This document shows positions 12,645 to 34,458 of a stretch of DNA of 64,000 bases, piece by piece. The notes beneath the pieces were generated by a model, which was given only the letters and a program-made list of their open reading frames with translations, searched no databases and had not been told where the DNA came from. How positions within the stretch are numbered: position 1 is the stretch's first letter; each line of letters starts with the position of its first letter. Made by a program: the position numbers and the translations under genes. Origin of the DNA: Elysia chlorotica (Eukaryota > Mollusca > Gastropoda > Plakobranchidae); NCBI GenBank assembly GCA_003991915.1, contig RQTK01000420.1, positions 227,666 to 291,665 on the forward strand. The letters run 5' to 3'.

Positions 12645-12835
12645 CATGTTATTACAACTGGCAAAATGAACGGGAAGAGGGCAAGAGGAAGACAAAGAAA
12701 AGATCTGGGACGGGCTATGAAGATGGGTCAGTGGAAGCAAAGGGATTGATCTCTTTGTGAAATTCGAGGATAGAGAGATGCGGAGGGACATAGTCGCCAG
12801 CTCCAAACGGCACGGCGCTCCGTGGTTAAATTCAC
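12645..12835 (+). mobile_element. Non-LTR retrotransposon tail fragment
   Basis: The plus strand reads GKMNGKRARGRQRKDLGRAM, a stop after WKQRD, then REMRRDIVASSKRHGAPW. This is the basic G-K-x-x-G-K-R-x-R-G-R-Q-R tail followed by a D/R-x-x-W/R-R-D-I pattern usual at the C-terminus of RTE-like/endonuclease-reverse-transcriptase LINEs. Two stops interrupt it, so it is a dead 3' remnant. It is oriented opposite to the fragment at 13275-13975. Confidence 0.6.
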
Positions 12836-13274
12836 ATTTTGTGTACGCTTTTATTGGCCACATTTGAGACAAATGTGTTTAATGCCTTGTCAATAATTTT
12901 AATGCTAATTATTGACCAGATTAGGAGGAGATAGAGCAGGAATAAATAAATGTTAACTTTTATAATACAACCTTTTCTTTAATCTGCGTTTTGTTTAGTT
13001 TATTTAAATCAAGATTATGTACCTGTATCAGTCGTGCATTTTTTTTTGGTTGTTTTTGTTTTCTTTGTTGGTTGTTGTTTTGTTGGGGTTTTTTTTGGAA
13101 AAAGGGGGGGGGGGTGTTGTTCATTTAACTCTAAACCAATTACCTATAATCAATATATACTACCCATGTTTTTTTGTGTTCTTTACCTTCTACAAGTGGA
13201 ACATATTAATAAAATTATATTTTGGATTCTATCTCACGTTCCTGTTTCCTCCCTTCTGTTCGCCACATATCTCT

Positions 13275-13975
13275 ATCTATCTATCGCTGTGCCGTCCCGT
13301 CTCCGAGGTGGGCTGTCATTCGGCGCCATCTTTCACGGTCCAAGGCTGCTTCACAGGCTACACTCAGTCGTAACTGTGATGTCTCCTGTATGTTGGCAAG
13401 CCATGACTGCCTCTTCCTTCCTCTACCACGCTTCCCTTCAACCTTGCCTTCCACAACTCTTTTCTGGATGCTACAGTGTCTTCTTATGGCCATAGTATGC
13501 CAGTTTTCTTCTTTGGATTAATTGCAGCAGTTCTGGTTTCTGCATGCCAACTTTTCCAAACCTCCTTATTTGTCACCTTATCTTTCCAAGAAATCTTTCT
13601 TCTTTGGATTAACATTTCCAAGGCATCTATTCTCTTCTCTATAGACGTATTTAATGTCCATGTTTCACTTGCATATAAGAACGGTGACCACACAAAACAT
13701 TTCATTGTTCTCAGTCTGGTTAGCACACTCACTCTTTTGTTGGTCAGTGTTTGTGAGTATTTTGAGAAGGCATTTTTGGCGATGGTGATGCGTCTCTTTA
13801 TTTCTGAATCAGACCTACCATCTGTTGTTATTAACTGGCCCAAATAAACAAACTGGTCAATCTGCTCAATGGACTTGCCTTTAACCTTTATTTCTGCTTT
13901 AGGTGGCTCTTTCTTGGATATAACCATAACCTTGGTCTTCTTCATATTCATAAGTAGCCACATATCATCAAAATA
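13275..13975 (-). pseudogene. RTE-like LINE reverse transcriptase, C-terminal fragment
   Basis: The minus strand encodes LLMNMKKTKVMVISKKEPPK, QFVYLGQLITTDGRSDSEIK, RRITIAKNAF and FVWSPFLYASETWTL, then in a shifted frame GKVEGKRGRGRKRQSWLANI and DRERWRRMTAHLGDG. This is the post-catalytic thumb and C-terminal region of endonuclease/reverse-transcriptase LINEs of the RTE group. The catalytic FADD box and the N-terminal endonuclease are missing: the fragment is cut near 13975, where another repeat begins. A frame change near 13490 separates the two parts. Confidence 0.8.
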
Positions 13976-13979
13976 TATT

Positions 13980-14370
13980 ATAGTGAGTGAGTTTGTTTTT
14001 ACGGCACGTTCACACGGTAACGGCCATATTGTGCCCATGATGTGCTAAGACAGTTAATACATTATACTAGTAGCAGTGGCGACTCCTTGGGTGGCAAAAG
14101 TATAAAAAATGTGCATGAATAGACTGGTTACAAGGAAATGGTATGTACAGCGATTTAAAGGATTCATGTGTAGGATTATCACAGCTAGATTTTATTATAC
14201 ACACCAATGTCCTTCAGGTACCCGAGTAGGCGCTGAGGACTAACTTGGGTAAATATGCTCTCTAATAGTTTGGAAGCATGGTATATTTTTCTTTCCTGGT
14301 GAATAAGTGGACATTCAACCAGAACGTGCACTGCATTCCATACTAAAAAAGCGCCGCGTTTCTTGTGGGT
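13980..14370 (-). repeat. Mollusc-type repeat with gtgagtgagttt tail
   Basis: Starts with agtgagtgagtttgttttta followed by cggcacgttcacacggtaac. This resembles the agtgagtgagtttagtttta-type repeat ends common in mollusc genomes (from memory). Its tail abuts the broken LINE at 13975, suggesting insertion into or next to it. A short relative (gacggcacatcagcacggtaacgg core) lies at about 38494-38522. The right limit is approximate. Confidence 0.45.
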
Positions 14371-14379
14371 CTAATCACA

Positions 14380-14957
14380 TTCAAACTGTTAATGACTTAA
14401 AACAAAATGTAAAACAGTCGATAGTTCAATAGTAAAAGACGTTCTCTTTTCTTAAGCATGAATAAGAAAGTTGCCGTTGCCGTTGTTGATGTTGAAAATT
14501 GCTGTTGTTGTTGATGTTTTTGCTCTTTTTTTTTTTCAAAACAATTTCCCATTTCACTGAATTTTGCGAAAATGGATAGTTTTGCACGACAATGGTGGCC
14601 TAACTATGTTATTTTTTTTTTTGTTAAAAATTTTTAGCACAGATAGAAAAGAGTTAAAGGGACTACTCGGAAGGTTTGTTTCTCAGCCTATTCAGAACAC
14701 TCGGTTACAATGTAAACGTTATGCCTACTTGTGTCTAATAAGTCAATAAAATATCTCACTGGATTCAATGTTTCCCATTTTTCCGAGATTTTATCTTCTT
14801 TCTTCTACTACACTACGGGTCTGTACCTACAGTCCAAATATGTGGGCTCTCTTCTTTTGGTTAGCTTATCTTGCTGTGAGATGTAGCTCACCGGACTATT
14901 CAAATACTGTACGATCCCCAGCTGATCTTGTCTGCGTTATTGTTGTTTCAGACCAGT
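14380..14957. other. Intergenic, nothing recognised
   Basis: T-rich AT sequence with GTT/TTG runs near 14470-14530; no exon or named repeat seen. Confidence 0.5.
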
Positions 14958-15205
14958 CTAGTATGCCCTGATCTATAACTGCACTAGCTTCATCAAGAGA
15001 TCGGTGGTTCGAACCCTGATGATTTCGTTCCCTACTAACTGCTTGGGCCAGTTTAATGTGACCGGCTGAGACAGGAGTCATGATATCCACGCACTGTCTC
15101 GTGTGTAGCAGCACATAAAATTGTCAGACGTCAGTCTTAGGGCCAGTCCACAATATAGCCTATACAGTGCTGATGTTGGATGTTAAACCAACTCAACTAC
15201 AACTG
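14958..15205 (+). mobile_element. tRNA-derived SINE, near full length
   Basis: The head contains a B-box-like ggtggttcgaaccctg, then the body tttaatgtgaccggctgaga and acataaaattgtcagacgtc, and the tail ccacaatatagcctatacag ending in gttggatgttaaaccaactc. The same order of blocks occurs in at least a dozen other places in the window on both strands. Confidence 0.8.
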
Positions 15206-17237
15206 TTGCATCTTGTAATATGGCTCCATAAGACTACCTGGTTCAACTGGTTGGGCCTAACTGTAAAGTACACGCCCACCCCCAGCGACTTGTATCTTGT
15301 TTCCAGAGGGTGCAGAGTGAAAAGATTTATTTTCTTTGGTTACTTTAACGTTGGTCTCTTCATGAGTATTTGTAACTTTTCTTCTGAACATTAGTTAGTA
15401 ACACACTTTTTTGTTGGTGTGTATGGTTTTATTTGTCTTATGAGTTCCCACTCTATTTAGTGCTGTGTTGTTTTTCAGTGTCCAAATATGCTTTTTTGTA
15501 AGGGTTGTACCTCATTTTGAACTTGTTTTCAGTGAGCCCTATGTAAGTTTCTTTCTTGTTAGTTTTTGTTTCCTTGACTGAGACTTTATAGTTTATATAT
15601 ACAACACATTTTCCTACACAGTTTCCTATTATAATTTTGCACAAACATGTTTTTGTCTGAACTAATGCCTTTGCATACCCGGTAGTTGTAATGGAAATGA
15701 AATAATATTGTCTATGCCTTATTTGAAAAAATGTGATAATGAAACTGTATAACGTAGCATTAAGCGACTTGAGTTAAGTTTTCCTGGAGAAGTCTCTCTT
15801 TAAATTATATGTATTCTTTCTTTCTTTTCGTATAATTATTGTTATTATGATGATGATGATTATTATTATTGTTGTTGTTATTATAATTATTATTATTATT
15901 ATTATTGTTCTTATGACCATTACTAATTCAATCATATATTTAAAATGTTTCAATTTTTTAAGAATAAGTCACAGCACTGCATCTTAAGATTTTGTTGTAT
16001 ACCAACTTTCTTAAAAGATAAGCACAGTTTTCAAATAAGTTGTGGTGCAATTAATTTTTTTTTCTAGTTGGTTAAATTAGGCATGACACTGTGGAGGCTC
16101 TTCACCTCTCAAAAGGAAGGCGTTGGTAAGATTAGAATGTCCCAGTCGGACTCGGTCGATTACAGCCTAGTCAGGTCTTCTAGCCTGAGACACTCCCGCC
16201 CAGTGACCAAAATGTGTTGAACACAGTGCAGTTTTAAATAAAATACACACACAAAAAAAAACAAAAACAAAAAACAATACAAAACACAAGTAATTTGAAA
16301 AAAAAAAGCACATAATGTGTAGACCCTTTAAATTTAGTAACAATCTTTTCAACAGCAGCGTTTTAATATTGCTGCAAAAATTGACTAAAACAAATAATAT
16401 GTAGGCTTAATATGATATCCTTAAAATTATATTAAATCTGATAAAATCAATTTGGAAAACGTTTTTTGAACCAGAAAAAATAATAGAGCTGTTACAATTT
16501 AGCTACAGCAATTTCCATCAAAATATATATTTTTTTGCATTCAGAAAAAAATAGCCAAGAAAATAAAATAAAACAGCAAAACGAAACAAAGAAAACCATC
16601 TGCTTTAGGTAAATGACAATAACCAAAAAAACAACAACAACAATAAGCAAACTCAACATTACACAAGTATAGGCACACATCACTCTGTAAACTAAGAAGT
16701 AATTCTACTAGTTTGATGCAAAAAAATAAGTCAAAAGATTTAATTATCAACTTACAAGCAATTTAAATATACACAAAAACAGCACTAAAATATTTATCCT
16801 TGCATCAGTATGTAAACAATACATTAAAATTATAAACAAATTTAAATTATACAGTCCCTTACAACAAAATTAAAGAACACTCATGATGCTAGGGCAACAC
16901 AGGATCACATGGGTTGATATTAACAGTAGTGGGGACTTATGAAGTTCGGAAAGGTTCGAGTCGTTTGTTTTTCAACTGTTAATCAACCACTTTATTGAAG
17001 AAACTAACTGTAACAGTAGATATTTATCGGTATTTTTCTTACGTCTGTGAAGACAGGTGAAGGGATGTTGTCATTTCATTTCATACAACATTAATTAATA
17101 ATACAGTTTTCGAACTGTTTATAGTTACTTCAAAACAAACTGTTGATTTTCAACATGAACCAATAAGTACAAAGAAAAAGATAAGTTCAGTAAAAACCAG
17201 ATGAATTCAATTATGACCCCAAGCACAACAGTTAGTT
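15206..17237. other. Intergenic / SARS2 3' flank, nothing coding seen
   Basis: AT-rich sequence with an imperfect ATT/GTT microsatellite at about 15838-15907 and A-rich runs around 16250-16300. No exon is visible. The part right of about 16400 may include the SARS2 3' untranslated region, but I cannot place a definite polyadenylation site. Confidence 0.45.
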
Positions 17238-27614
<10,377 letters not shown>

Positions 27615-28010
27615 GCTTGATCTTGGATAGGTTTATTGACTTCTGCACCTAAATCTGGAGGGATTGGAATGACATTTTCAATAATATTGATTTTATAAAT
27701 ATGAATTAGAAAAGCAAGTAAAAAAAAAAAGGATCTCAACGGACCTAAAAATGAAAGTAATATATGTACATTTTTTTAGACATCATAATTTCACTACACT
27801 ATTTATGTGGTCCCTTCCCGGTGGGCAATCATATGGACAGATGGGCAAAATGACTGGGTGAATACGATTACAGAATTAAAAATAAAATTGAATAAAATAC
27901 CTCTCCTTCCTGTTGTTATTTTACCTATTTAATGTATGTTATTGGCGTGTAAAATTTGATTGCTGATTGTATGTATGTTTGCATGCACTTTGTACTAAAT
28001 AATCATGATA

Positions 28011-28515
28011 CAGTGGAAACCTGATATAACAGGGATGATGGGACCAAAGCAAAATCCCTGTTATATCAGATCCCTGTTACAACACATATCAAGGGAATTA
28101 ACGACGGATTGACAAGAGAGAGAGAGAGAGAGAGAGCACATAGCCAGTAGCCAGCCTGAGTCTAGGCCTAAGCCTACGACTATGTTACAGTTACCATTGT
28201 GTCAGTCCGAGTGACGGCGTGTTAACGGTCAAGCCCACACGTGCCAACACACAGGCTTGATTGTAACATTTCATTACAATGTACTGCATCATTCTCAATT
28301 GCGACGATGATCCACTTTTTTATATTTTTTTATCACAGTACGGGGTTGCCTGTTGACCACGAAAGCCTTGCTATAACCGATTGAGGTTTTCTATCTCCCT
28401 GTTATTGCCGATATGTTTTAACAAAGACAAAGAGGAGGAAAAAATGGGATTTAAAAAAGCCCAGTTATAACCGGATTCCAGTTACAACCGGTCCTGTTAT
28501 AAATAGTTTCCACTG
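28011..28515. mobile_element. Tigger/pogo-like MITE (505 bp)
   Basis: Terminal inverted repeats begin cagtggaaacctgatataac on the left, and the right end read in reverse is cagtggaaactatttataac. A TA dinucleotide flanks each end (28009-28010 and 28516-28517), as for Tc1/mariner/pogo target sites. The cagtgga start is typical of Tigger/pogo ends. No transposase is encoded, so it is a non-autonomous copy, lying in the gap between the divergent genes SARS2 and PIGF. Confidence 0.8.
28115..28137 (+). repeat. Short GA tract
   Basis: About ten GA units inside the Tigger-like element. Confidence 0.9.
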
Positions 28516-29069
28516 TAATGGGCTATTTTTTCATAATCTAATTAAAATGCGATATGTTATACTAATTACTATAGCCAAGTTTTAATAATTATAAGAACAA
28601 GAATGTTATATAAATTTGGTTTTTATTCAATTTTTAATATGAACACTGGTACTCGGATCGAATTCACCATATTTGAAATCAAATGCTGCCCATCAGCCCA
28701 TATGATTGTCCACCGGATGGGGACAGCAACGCTTTTAAAGTAGTACACGACGGCACTCCTTGACTTTGTGCTCCTTAGCCTGTGGGCGACTAAATGGGTG
28801 GTGGGCGGTATTCGATTATTAAAATTGAATAAAATATCTGCCAGCTGAACTTCTGTTTTTAAAAATAATTTTTTTTTATTGTATTGGCATGATTTGTTTG
28901 GTTGTATGTTTGTTATATGTACATTATATAACTGTTTTGTTTTGATAATAGGCCAGGCCAAAATTATTTTTCAATGACAGTTACCTTTAAAAAGACAGAA
29001 ATCAATTTGATTGTATTCAATTGTTTATTTGAACACGGGTACAAATCGGGCAGGGAAGGAGGGTGGGTA

Positions 29070-29163
29070 CACAAGCACATAAAATTGTCAGATGACAGTC
29101 TTGGGCCTGTCCACAATATAGTCCACATAGCACTGATGTCATGTTAAGCAACCGACTCAACTC
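29070..29163 (+). mobile_element. SINE 3' fragment
   Basis: Holds only the tail blocks: acataaaattgtcagatgac, cctgtccacaatatagtcca and gttaagcaaccgactc. Directly followed by a longer copy. Confidence 0.65.
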
Positions 29164-29189
29164 TCTTGCTCTGTTTGTCTATGTCTCTG

Positions 29190-29452
29190 AGGGGGGCGCG
29201 GTGGTGCTGGGATAGAACATTGGCTTTTGACGAAGAAGGTCTGTGGTTCCGAGCCCTGGTGATTTTGCTACCTACTGTTTGGATCGGTGTCAGTTTAATG
29301 TGACTTTCTAAGACAGAAGTCATGGTATCCTTGCCCTGTCTCTTATGTGGCAGGACATACAATTGTCAGACGTCAGGCGTGGGGCCCGTTCACAATAAAG
29401 CCTAGATCTATATAGCTCTGATGTTGGCGTTAAACCAACTAAACTACAACTG
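29190..29452 (+). mobile_element. tRNA-derived SINE, full length
   Basis: Carries a head with gcgcggtggtgctgggatag (A-box region) and a degenerate B box (gtggttccgagccctgg), the body ggatcggtgtcagtttaatg and catacaattgtcagacgtca, and the tail gttggcgttaaaccaac. About 260 bp in total. Confidence 0.8.
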
Positions 29453-29457
29453 TGTGT

Positions 29458-29482
29458 CTCTATCTCTCTCTCTCTCTCTCTC
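29458..29482 (+). repeat. Short CT tract
   Basis: About ten CT units immediately after the SINE tail. Confidence 0.85.
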
Positions 29483-30266
29483 CACGGATTGGCTGACTCT
29501 GATGTAATCGAATTCCACCCAGCCACCTATTTGATCGCCCACACGTATCATCCTCAATCCTCCTCATTCATTCACTGGGAACCTAGTAAGACTAAATAAA
29601 GATGTGTTAAACTCCGGCAGAGCTGCAAAATGTATATATATTCTAGATCTATATCAATTCTATGTAAATTTCTAAAAAATTATATATTCAGATACCATAG
29701 CCTAAAGTCTGAAGTCTTAAATTTATATATTCGAAGGTTTTGTTCGGATACTAAGCATAGCTAGCTCGCGAAAAAAAAAAATCACCTCTGCCGCCGTCTA
29801 GGGCGCAGCCATTTTGAAATCTAAAAAGTGTCTTGACCTTCAGTTTACAAAACAACACTATTCATACTTAGCTTTAATTCCCAATCAGAGGTCCTATTCA
29901 TAATACGGTTTCGCCTGCGTTAGAAGAAAAGAATCTTATTTTTTTCAACGATATAAATATTTTTCAATGATATTTATTGGTTTGTATTGTATATAATTTG
30001 CAAAGTGTTTTTTGTTGTGTGTAAGCGTCTTGTTTTTAGTTTTTGTTTACGGATTGATGACTTTCGGTTTCGCTATCTTTCTTTGATCTTCAGTGGGTAG
30101 GCTTACTCTAGATACGCAGTCTATGGGGAGCAAAATGGACATTGTCGTTTGGTTCTTCAGAAATTCGATTAAACTTTCATAACGCATAAAGACAAACGTT
30201 AGAATAGCTTTTCTGTATAAAATTTCAATTGTTTTTTTTTTAAATCAAATTTTAGGAGAGTAAAAA

Positions 30267-33200
30267 ATGAAGGCCCAGGAGAAGTTCATTGTAACTATCT
30301 CTGTAGTCTGTTTTTTATCAGCTGTTAGCATTGGTGGGCTGACAAGTATTTTAGTTTTAAATGATGGTGTTTTGAGCATTGTAAAGAATACACTGGCAGC
30401 TATGAAATTGAGTATTGGCGCCGTGTGCTCTCAATGCCTGTTTATTTGGTTGTTGAACTGGAGATGTAAGCCTCTTGACTCTTCAAACAAAAATCAAACG
30501 AAGGTGAAGTAGAAAATCCATCTGCCTATAGTTTTAAATGAAGAAAATTATTATATCTTACCTTCCATATATGGGATGGGGAAGTAAATACTGAGTTAGA
30601 TTGACCCCCCCTCCCACCAATAGAGTGGTCATTCCATTGCAGGGGTGAATTCTGGTACAATGATGATACCTACCTAATGATATAAATGCCTCTTTGCCTA
30701 TTTCTATTCATCTACCTTTCCTATAGATCATATAATTCAATTAAAATTTTGTATTATTATAACATAAATTTGAACTCGCTGTCTATTGTCTGAGGTTTAA
30801 AACTCAGTTTTTCGAATGTGACGTGAAGAAATAATAATTTTACCTGTTTATGGGAATTAGATACTTTTCATTTTTGTCTCTTAACACTATAGGAAAAAAA
30901 ATGTTGTTTCCATGTAATCAAATAAAAAAAAAATATACTCTAATTCAACTTGTTCTTTTTTGTTTTGTTTTAGAATTCTAGTCCTTCTTAGCCTTTGTTT
31001 TTATTAGCAAACCATTAAATTTGTTCTTCTAGGTAGCTAAAATGGAGATAATAAGTGTTCAAAATTTGAATTTTCGGTAGTGTTTCCTTGGCATGTCTAC
31101 CGTGGGAACTTGCTTACAACAGGATCTTTCTTCTGGAACCAAAAGTCCCTCAGTAGTCATGTTTTACTGTTCAGGAGAAACAGTATCTAAAGTCTAATTT
31201 CTATTGGGTTCAATTTTAACAATTTTTACAAACTTTATCTATTTTATCAATGGTACATACATATTTATTTATTTTTCAAAAGCCTTGCCTTGGAACTTGT
31301 GTAAATTTAGATTTTTTGTTTGGATCTTTTTAGGTCTCTTCACAAGCTTTTACCATTCTGAAATGTCTGGGAATTCTCTTTGTTGCTCCTTTTATTTTCC
31401 ATGGAGTAGCTATATTGTTTGGAGCACCATTTTTTGAGTAAGTATTTATAACAGTGGGCTTTTTGGTATACAACAGTAATACTGTTTGAAAAGTAATCAT
31501 GGTTAATGGTGAGTTACTTCATATGACTCGGAATGACAATTTTCCATTAAGGAAGCCAAGTTCAAAATATGAAATAATAATGCTGAAGTGCAAATTGTAT
31601 TGGTCCACTGCATCATTATTGTATGGCTATGTGTACTACAGTGTGAATTTAATTTATAAATTGTCAGTAGTGCATGATAGATATATACATGTGGAAGATA
31701 ATTTTAAGACCGTTTTGTGTATACCCTTTATGAAAGCTTTTTTAGAAAGAAAAAAAAAAAAAAGAAAGGGAAGATTATTAGCCATATTATTGTCTACTTA
31801 ATTACAGTGTTTATAATAGCGAACTTTCAGCACAGTATTCTTCAGTAATGTCATAATCATAGACAGAGCAACAGCAATATAGAGGGAAGTAAGTTTAAAT
31901 AAACATAATTAATTATGTATACCTTGCATATGCCAACCGCATTAATACTCATCATACTGTATGGCTTTATATGGTACAGTTTCAATTGAATAACCAAGTT
32001 ATCATCAATGCATGTTGTGTATGTGAAAGGTAGGATTGATTACATTCTTCTTGTCAATATTTTTCAGATCCTCAGCTCAGACTTATCATTTTGCTGTCCT
32101 GCTCACAGCTCAAGTCTTTCTGCCATTCTGTTTGTTCCTTGGGCTGGATCTGGACGCCTGGTTGAGAGTTTTTGCGTACAATAGGTGAAGTGCAGTTTAA
32201 ATTGTAAAACAAGAAGGTGAAAGAAATAAGTGAAATTGGAGATTTATTCATAATTTGACCCCGAGCCTCACTCGGGGTACAATGGCGACCCTGTGTGCCT
32301 ATGCCCCGAACCTCACTCGGGGTAATTTCGTCATCGATTTTTTACTATAAAATGGGAGATTACTGGTTTGGAAATAGCACTGAGTATTACTACAGTGGTT
32401 TCCCCTTGACCAGAACTGCATTTGTCTGGAAAACTTTGCGAACCTTTTTTTTTAATGAATTTTATTCATCCTTCTGATAGAGAGAAGATAGCGTCCGAGT
32501 TTTGCCACTCTGTTCAGCAAAGGTTTAGGCCTTGTTTATCAACTTCACAGGCTCTTTTGGAAGTGTTGAACGATGCTGATAGCAATGATGAAGATCTTTA
32601 CGATGGTAATGAACCCGAAGATGAAGATTTAGACCTAGATCTAGATCTAGATTTCAGATATAGGTCTATATATAGTAATTTACTCCCCGGCACAGGGCGT
32701 TACAAACCCATCGGCAGTCAAGGGGTTAAATAAGTATGCAATGTTTCCTGCCTGGTTGAGAGTTTTTGCGTACAATAGGTGAAGTGCAGTTTACATTGTA
32801 AAACAAGAAGGTGAAAGAAATAAGTGAAAATGGAGATTTATTCATAATTGTTGATTTGAATCTCAATATCCCTGTCTATTGTCCTTTTCCCATTACACCA
32901 CATGCTGTTGTGCATGTTAATATGCATTATGCTTTTATGCTAGCACATCTTCTAGTTTAACTGCACACCTTCTGTTTTGAAATGATAAATATCAAAACTT
33001 TTACCTTTAAACTTTTATAAATCCTTAAATAATCCCTAAAATAGTGTGCACACAAAGTATAAGCCTTTGAATCATGCCATGTGAAAAGGTTAACCCAATC
33101 ATGGCTAAAAATTAGTTCAATAAAAGTTAAGTGTAATAGAGATATAGAAATGCGAATATACATGTACATCAACTCAGTTTTAAAAGAATATCTGATTCAC

Positions 33201-33903
33201 TAATTAAAAGCAAAGCTATACAATCTTCCTAAGATCAAAGAATGAAAATCATCTGTTGTATCTGACTTTTACTAGAGATGCATCTTTAGAATCAAAGTTG
33301 ATTTTTCTTTCAGCTCTGAGTGGAATGACCCTCTTGAACTGTTGGTTTACTATACATCCACCTGTTCACTGTTAGGTGGATGGTTGGGAGCAGTACCTAT
33401 TCCTCTTGACTGGGACAGACCATGGCAGGTGAATAATCAGATGGTTATATAATTAAGCAGCATATCATCATTACGTATGTAGCTGCTAGTCCAACATTTA
33501 AAAAAAATTTTAAATCTCCTATTAGCAATCTGGTTATGCTCCATTAGAAGCATGAAGTTAAGGTGTGAAGTGAATAATTTCTTTAATTATATATGTCAAA
33601 GAATTTTTTTGTTCGTGTAGTAAATAAATATCTCACAGCAGTGGATCTTTCATTAGTTAAAACTTAGATAGTTATGTGTATGTACAAAAATATTGACCTT
33701 CTCTAAATTTATCATGACATTTTAAATGACTTAAATTTAAAAAAAAATACATATGTGGACTTGACATTTAAATTTTAACTCTTCAGGTGTGGCCAATCAG
33801 TTGCGTTATTGGAGCCTTGCTTGGCTACTCTGTGGGCCTTTTACTTTCCTCAATTGTCATACCAAGACAGTATAGAGCAAGACACAAGTTTAAGTTCTTT
33901 TAA
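30267..33903 (+). CDS. PIGF: PIGF, GPI-anchor biosynthesis class F protein (complete, 5 coding exons)
   Basis: PIGF is an ER multi-pass protein that stabilises PIGO and GPI7/PIGG, the enzymes adding ethanolamine phosphate to GPI anchors. Coding exons: 30267-30503, 31334-31437, 32068-32184, 33314-33428, 33787-33903; phases join and give 229 aa (human 219). An acceptor at 30255 just before the ATG implies a non-coding first exon. Family-diagnostic stretches are FVAPFIFHGVAILFGAPFFE, LLGGWLGAVPIPLDWDRPWQ and VWPISCVIGALLGYSVGLLL, closely matching human [20 protein letters not shown]. About six hydrophobic segments are visible: two in exon 1, one each in exons 2 and 3, one in exon 4 and one in exon 5. 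The tail is short and basic (RQYRARHKFKFF). Intron 3 carries a copy of the end of exon 3 and its donor. Divergent from SARS2. Confidence 0.95.
32156..32256 (+). repeat. 101-bp direct repeat, copy 1 (PIGF exon 3 end plus donor and intron)
   Basis: Begins gcctggttgagagtttttgc inside exon 3, crosses the GT donor at 32185 and continues to ttcataattt in intron 3. A near-identical copy lies at 32750-32850. Confidence 0.9.
32257..32749 (+). mobile_element. piggyBac-like fragment between the two 101-bp repeats
   Basis: The right end reads, in reverse, TTAACCCCTTGACTGCCGAT; TTAA followed by C-rich ends is the piggyBac pattern (TTAA at 32726-32729). An acidic open frame (32422-32733) contains RPCLSTSQALLEVLNDADSN and DEDLYDGNEPEDEDL, similar in style to the N-terminal acidic region of piggyBac transposases. 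The left end is unclear and contains two hairpins, each ccccga(g/a)cctcactcgggg (about 32261-32279 and 32304-32322). The catalytic domain is absent. Confidence 0.5.
32750..32850 (+). repeat. 101-bp direct repeat, copy 2 (decoy PIGF exon end and donor)
   Basis: Repeats the last 29 bases of exon 3, its donor (ataggtgaag) and about 70 bp of intron, with only a couple of differences from copy 1. There is no acceptor or upstream exon body, so it is not a functional exon by itself, but it presents a second identical donor within the intron. Confidence 0.9.
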
Positions 33904-33937
33904 AGTTAAAGAAAAGCCAGTTTCCATGTACACTGTA

Positions 33938-33943
33938 AATAAA
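33938..33943 (+). terminator. Candidate PIGF polyadenylation signal AATAAA
   Basis: Canonical hexamer 35 bases after the stop codon. No transcript end was observed; a short 3' untranslated region is inferred. Confidence 0.45.
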
Positions 33944-34189
33944 ACATCCTCCAGGTCTGTATGGACGTTTTGCTCCCGATACATTTTATCAAAAGGGAAG
34001 TGTGGAATTATTGCGGTTAAAATGTTTTAATCCAGCTCTGATCAACAGTTGCCTGTTAACGAGTCTCAAGCCCAATTAAAAATAGTGTGATCTGCCATCA
34101 TTATGAATGAGAAGTGTATTGCATGTACTGTATTGCTTTTAAAGTTACACTATAAAGAAAAGTAATTCTGTTTTTCTTACATTTTAGCA

Positions 34190-34458
34190 AATATGTGAGG
34201 CAACCAGGGTGAATCCGGCACAATTCGCCAATATAAGTTTTGAGCTATATCCAACTAAACGTCTTAAAATACTATTATATTTACCTTTCTTACTCTGAAC
34301 TTACGCTGAATAAATCTGGTTCTGGAAATGATAGCGTTACACCTTTTTCAACTCCTGAAAGTACATTTTTCATGCTTTTTTACTTTTAGCACATTATAGA
34401 GAACTCCAAAAGTGAAATTTACGACTTGTGTTTGATTCACTTTGGTTGCCTCCATATA
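34190..34458. mobile_element. MITE with ~25-bp inverted ends (ggcaaccagggtgaatc)
   Basis: The left end atatgtgaggcaaccagggt gaatc pairs with the right end gattcactttggttgcctcc atata; reversed, the right end is ggaggcaaccaaagtgaatc. The inside is AT-rich and non-coding. Family not identified. Confidence 0.6.

Noticed and set aside
14990-15020. tRNA gene suggested by ggttcgaaccc
   Set aside because: It is the B box of a SINE head; no cloverleaf could be assembled, and the SINE body follows. The same applies at 50860-50890 and 58975-59040.
28623-28961. 112-aa minus frame between SARS2 and PIGF
   Set aside because: Composition resembles intergenic DNA and contains no known motif; SARS2 has a complete start in another exon.
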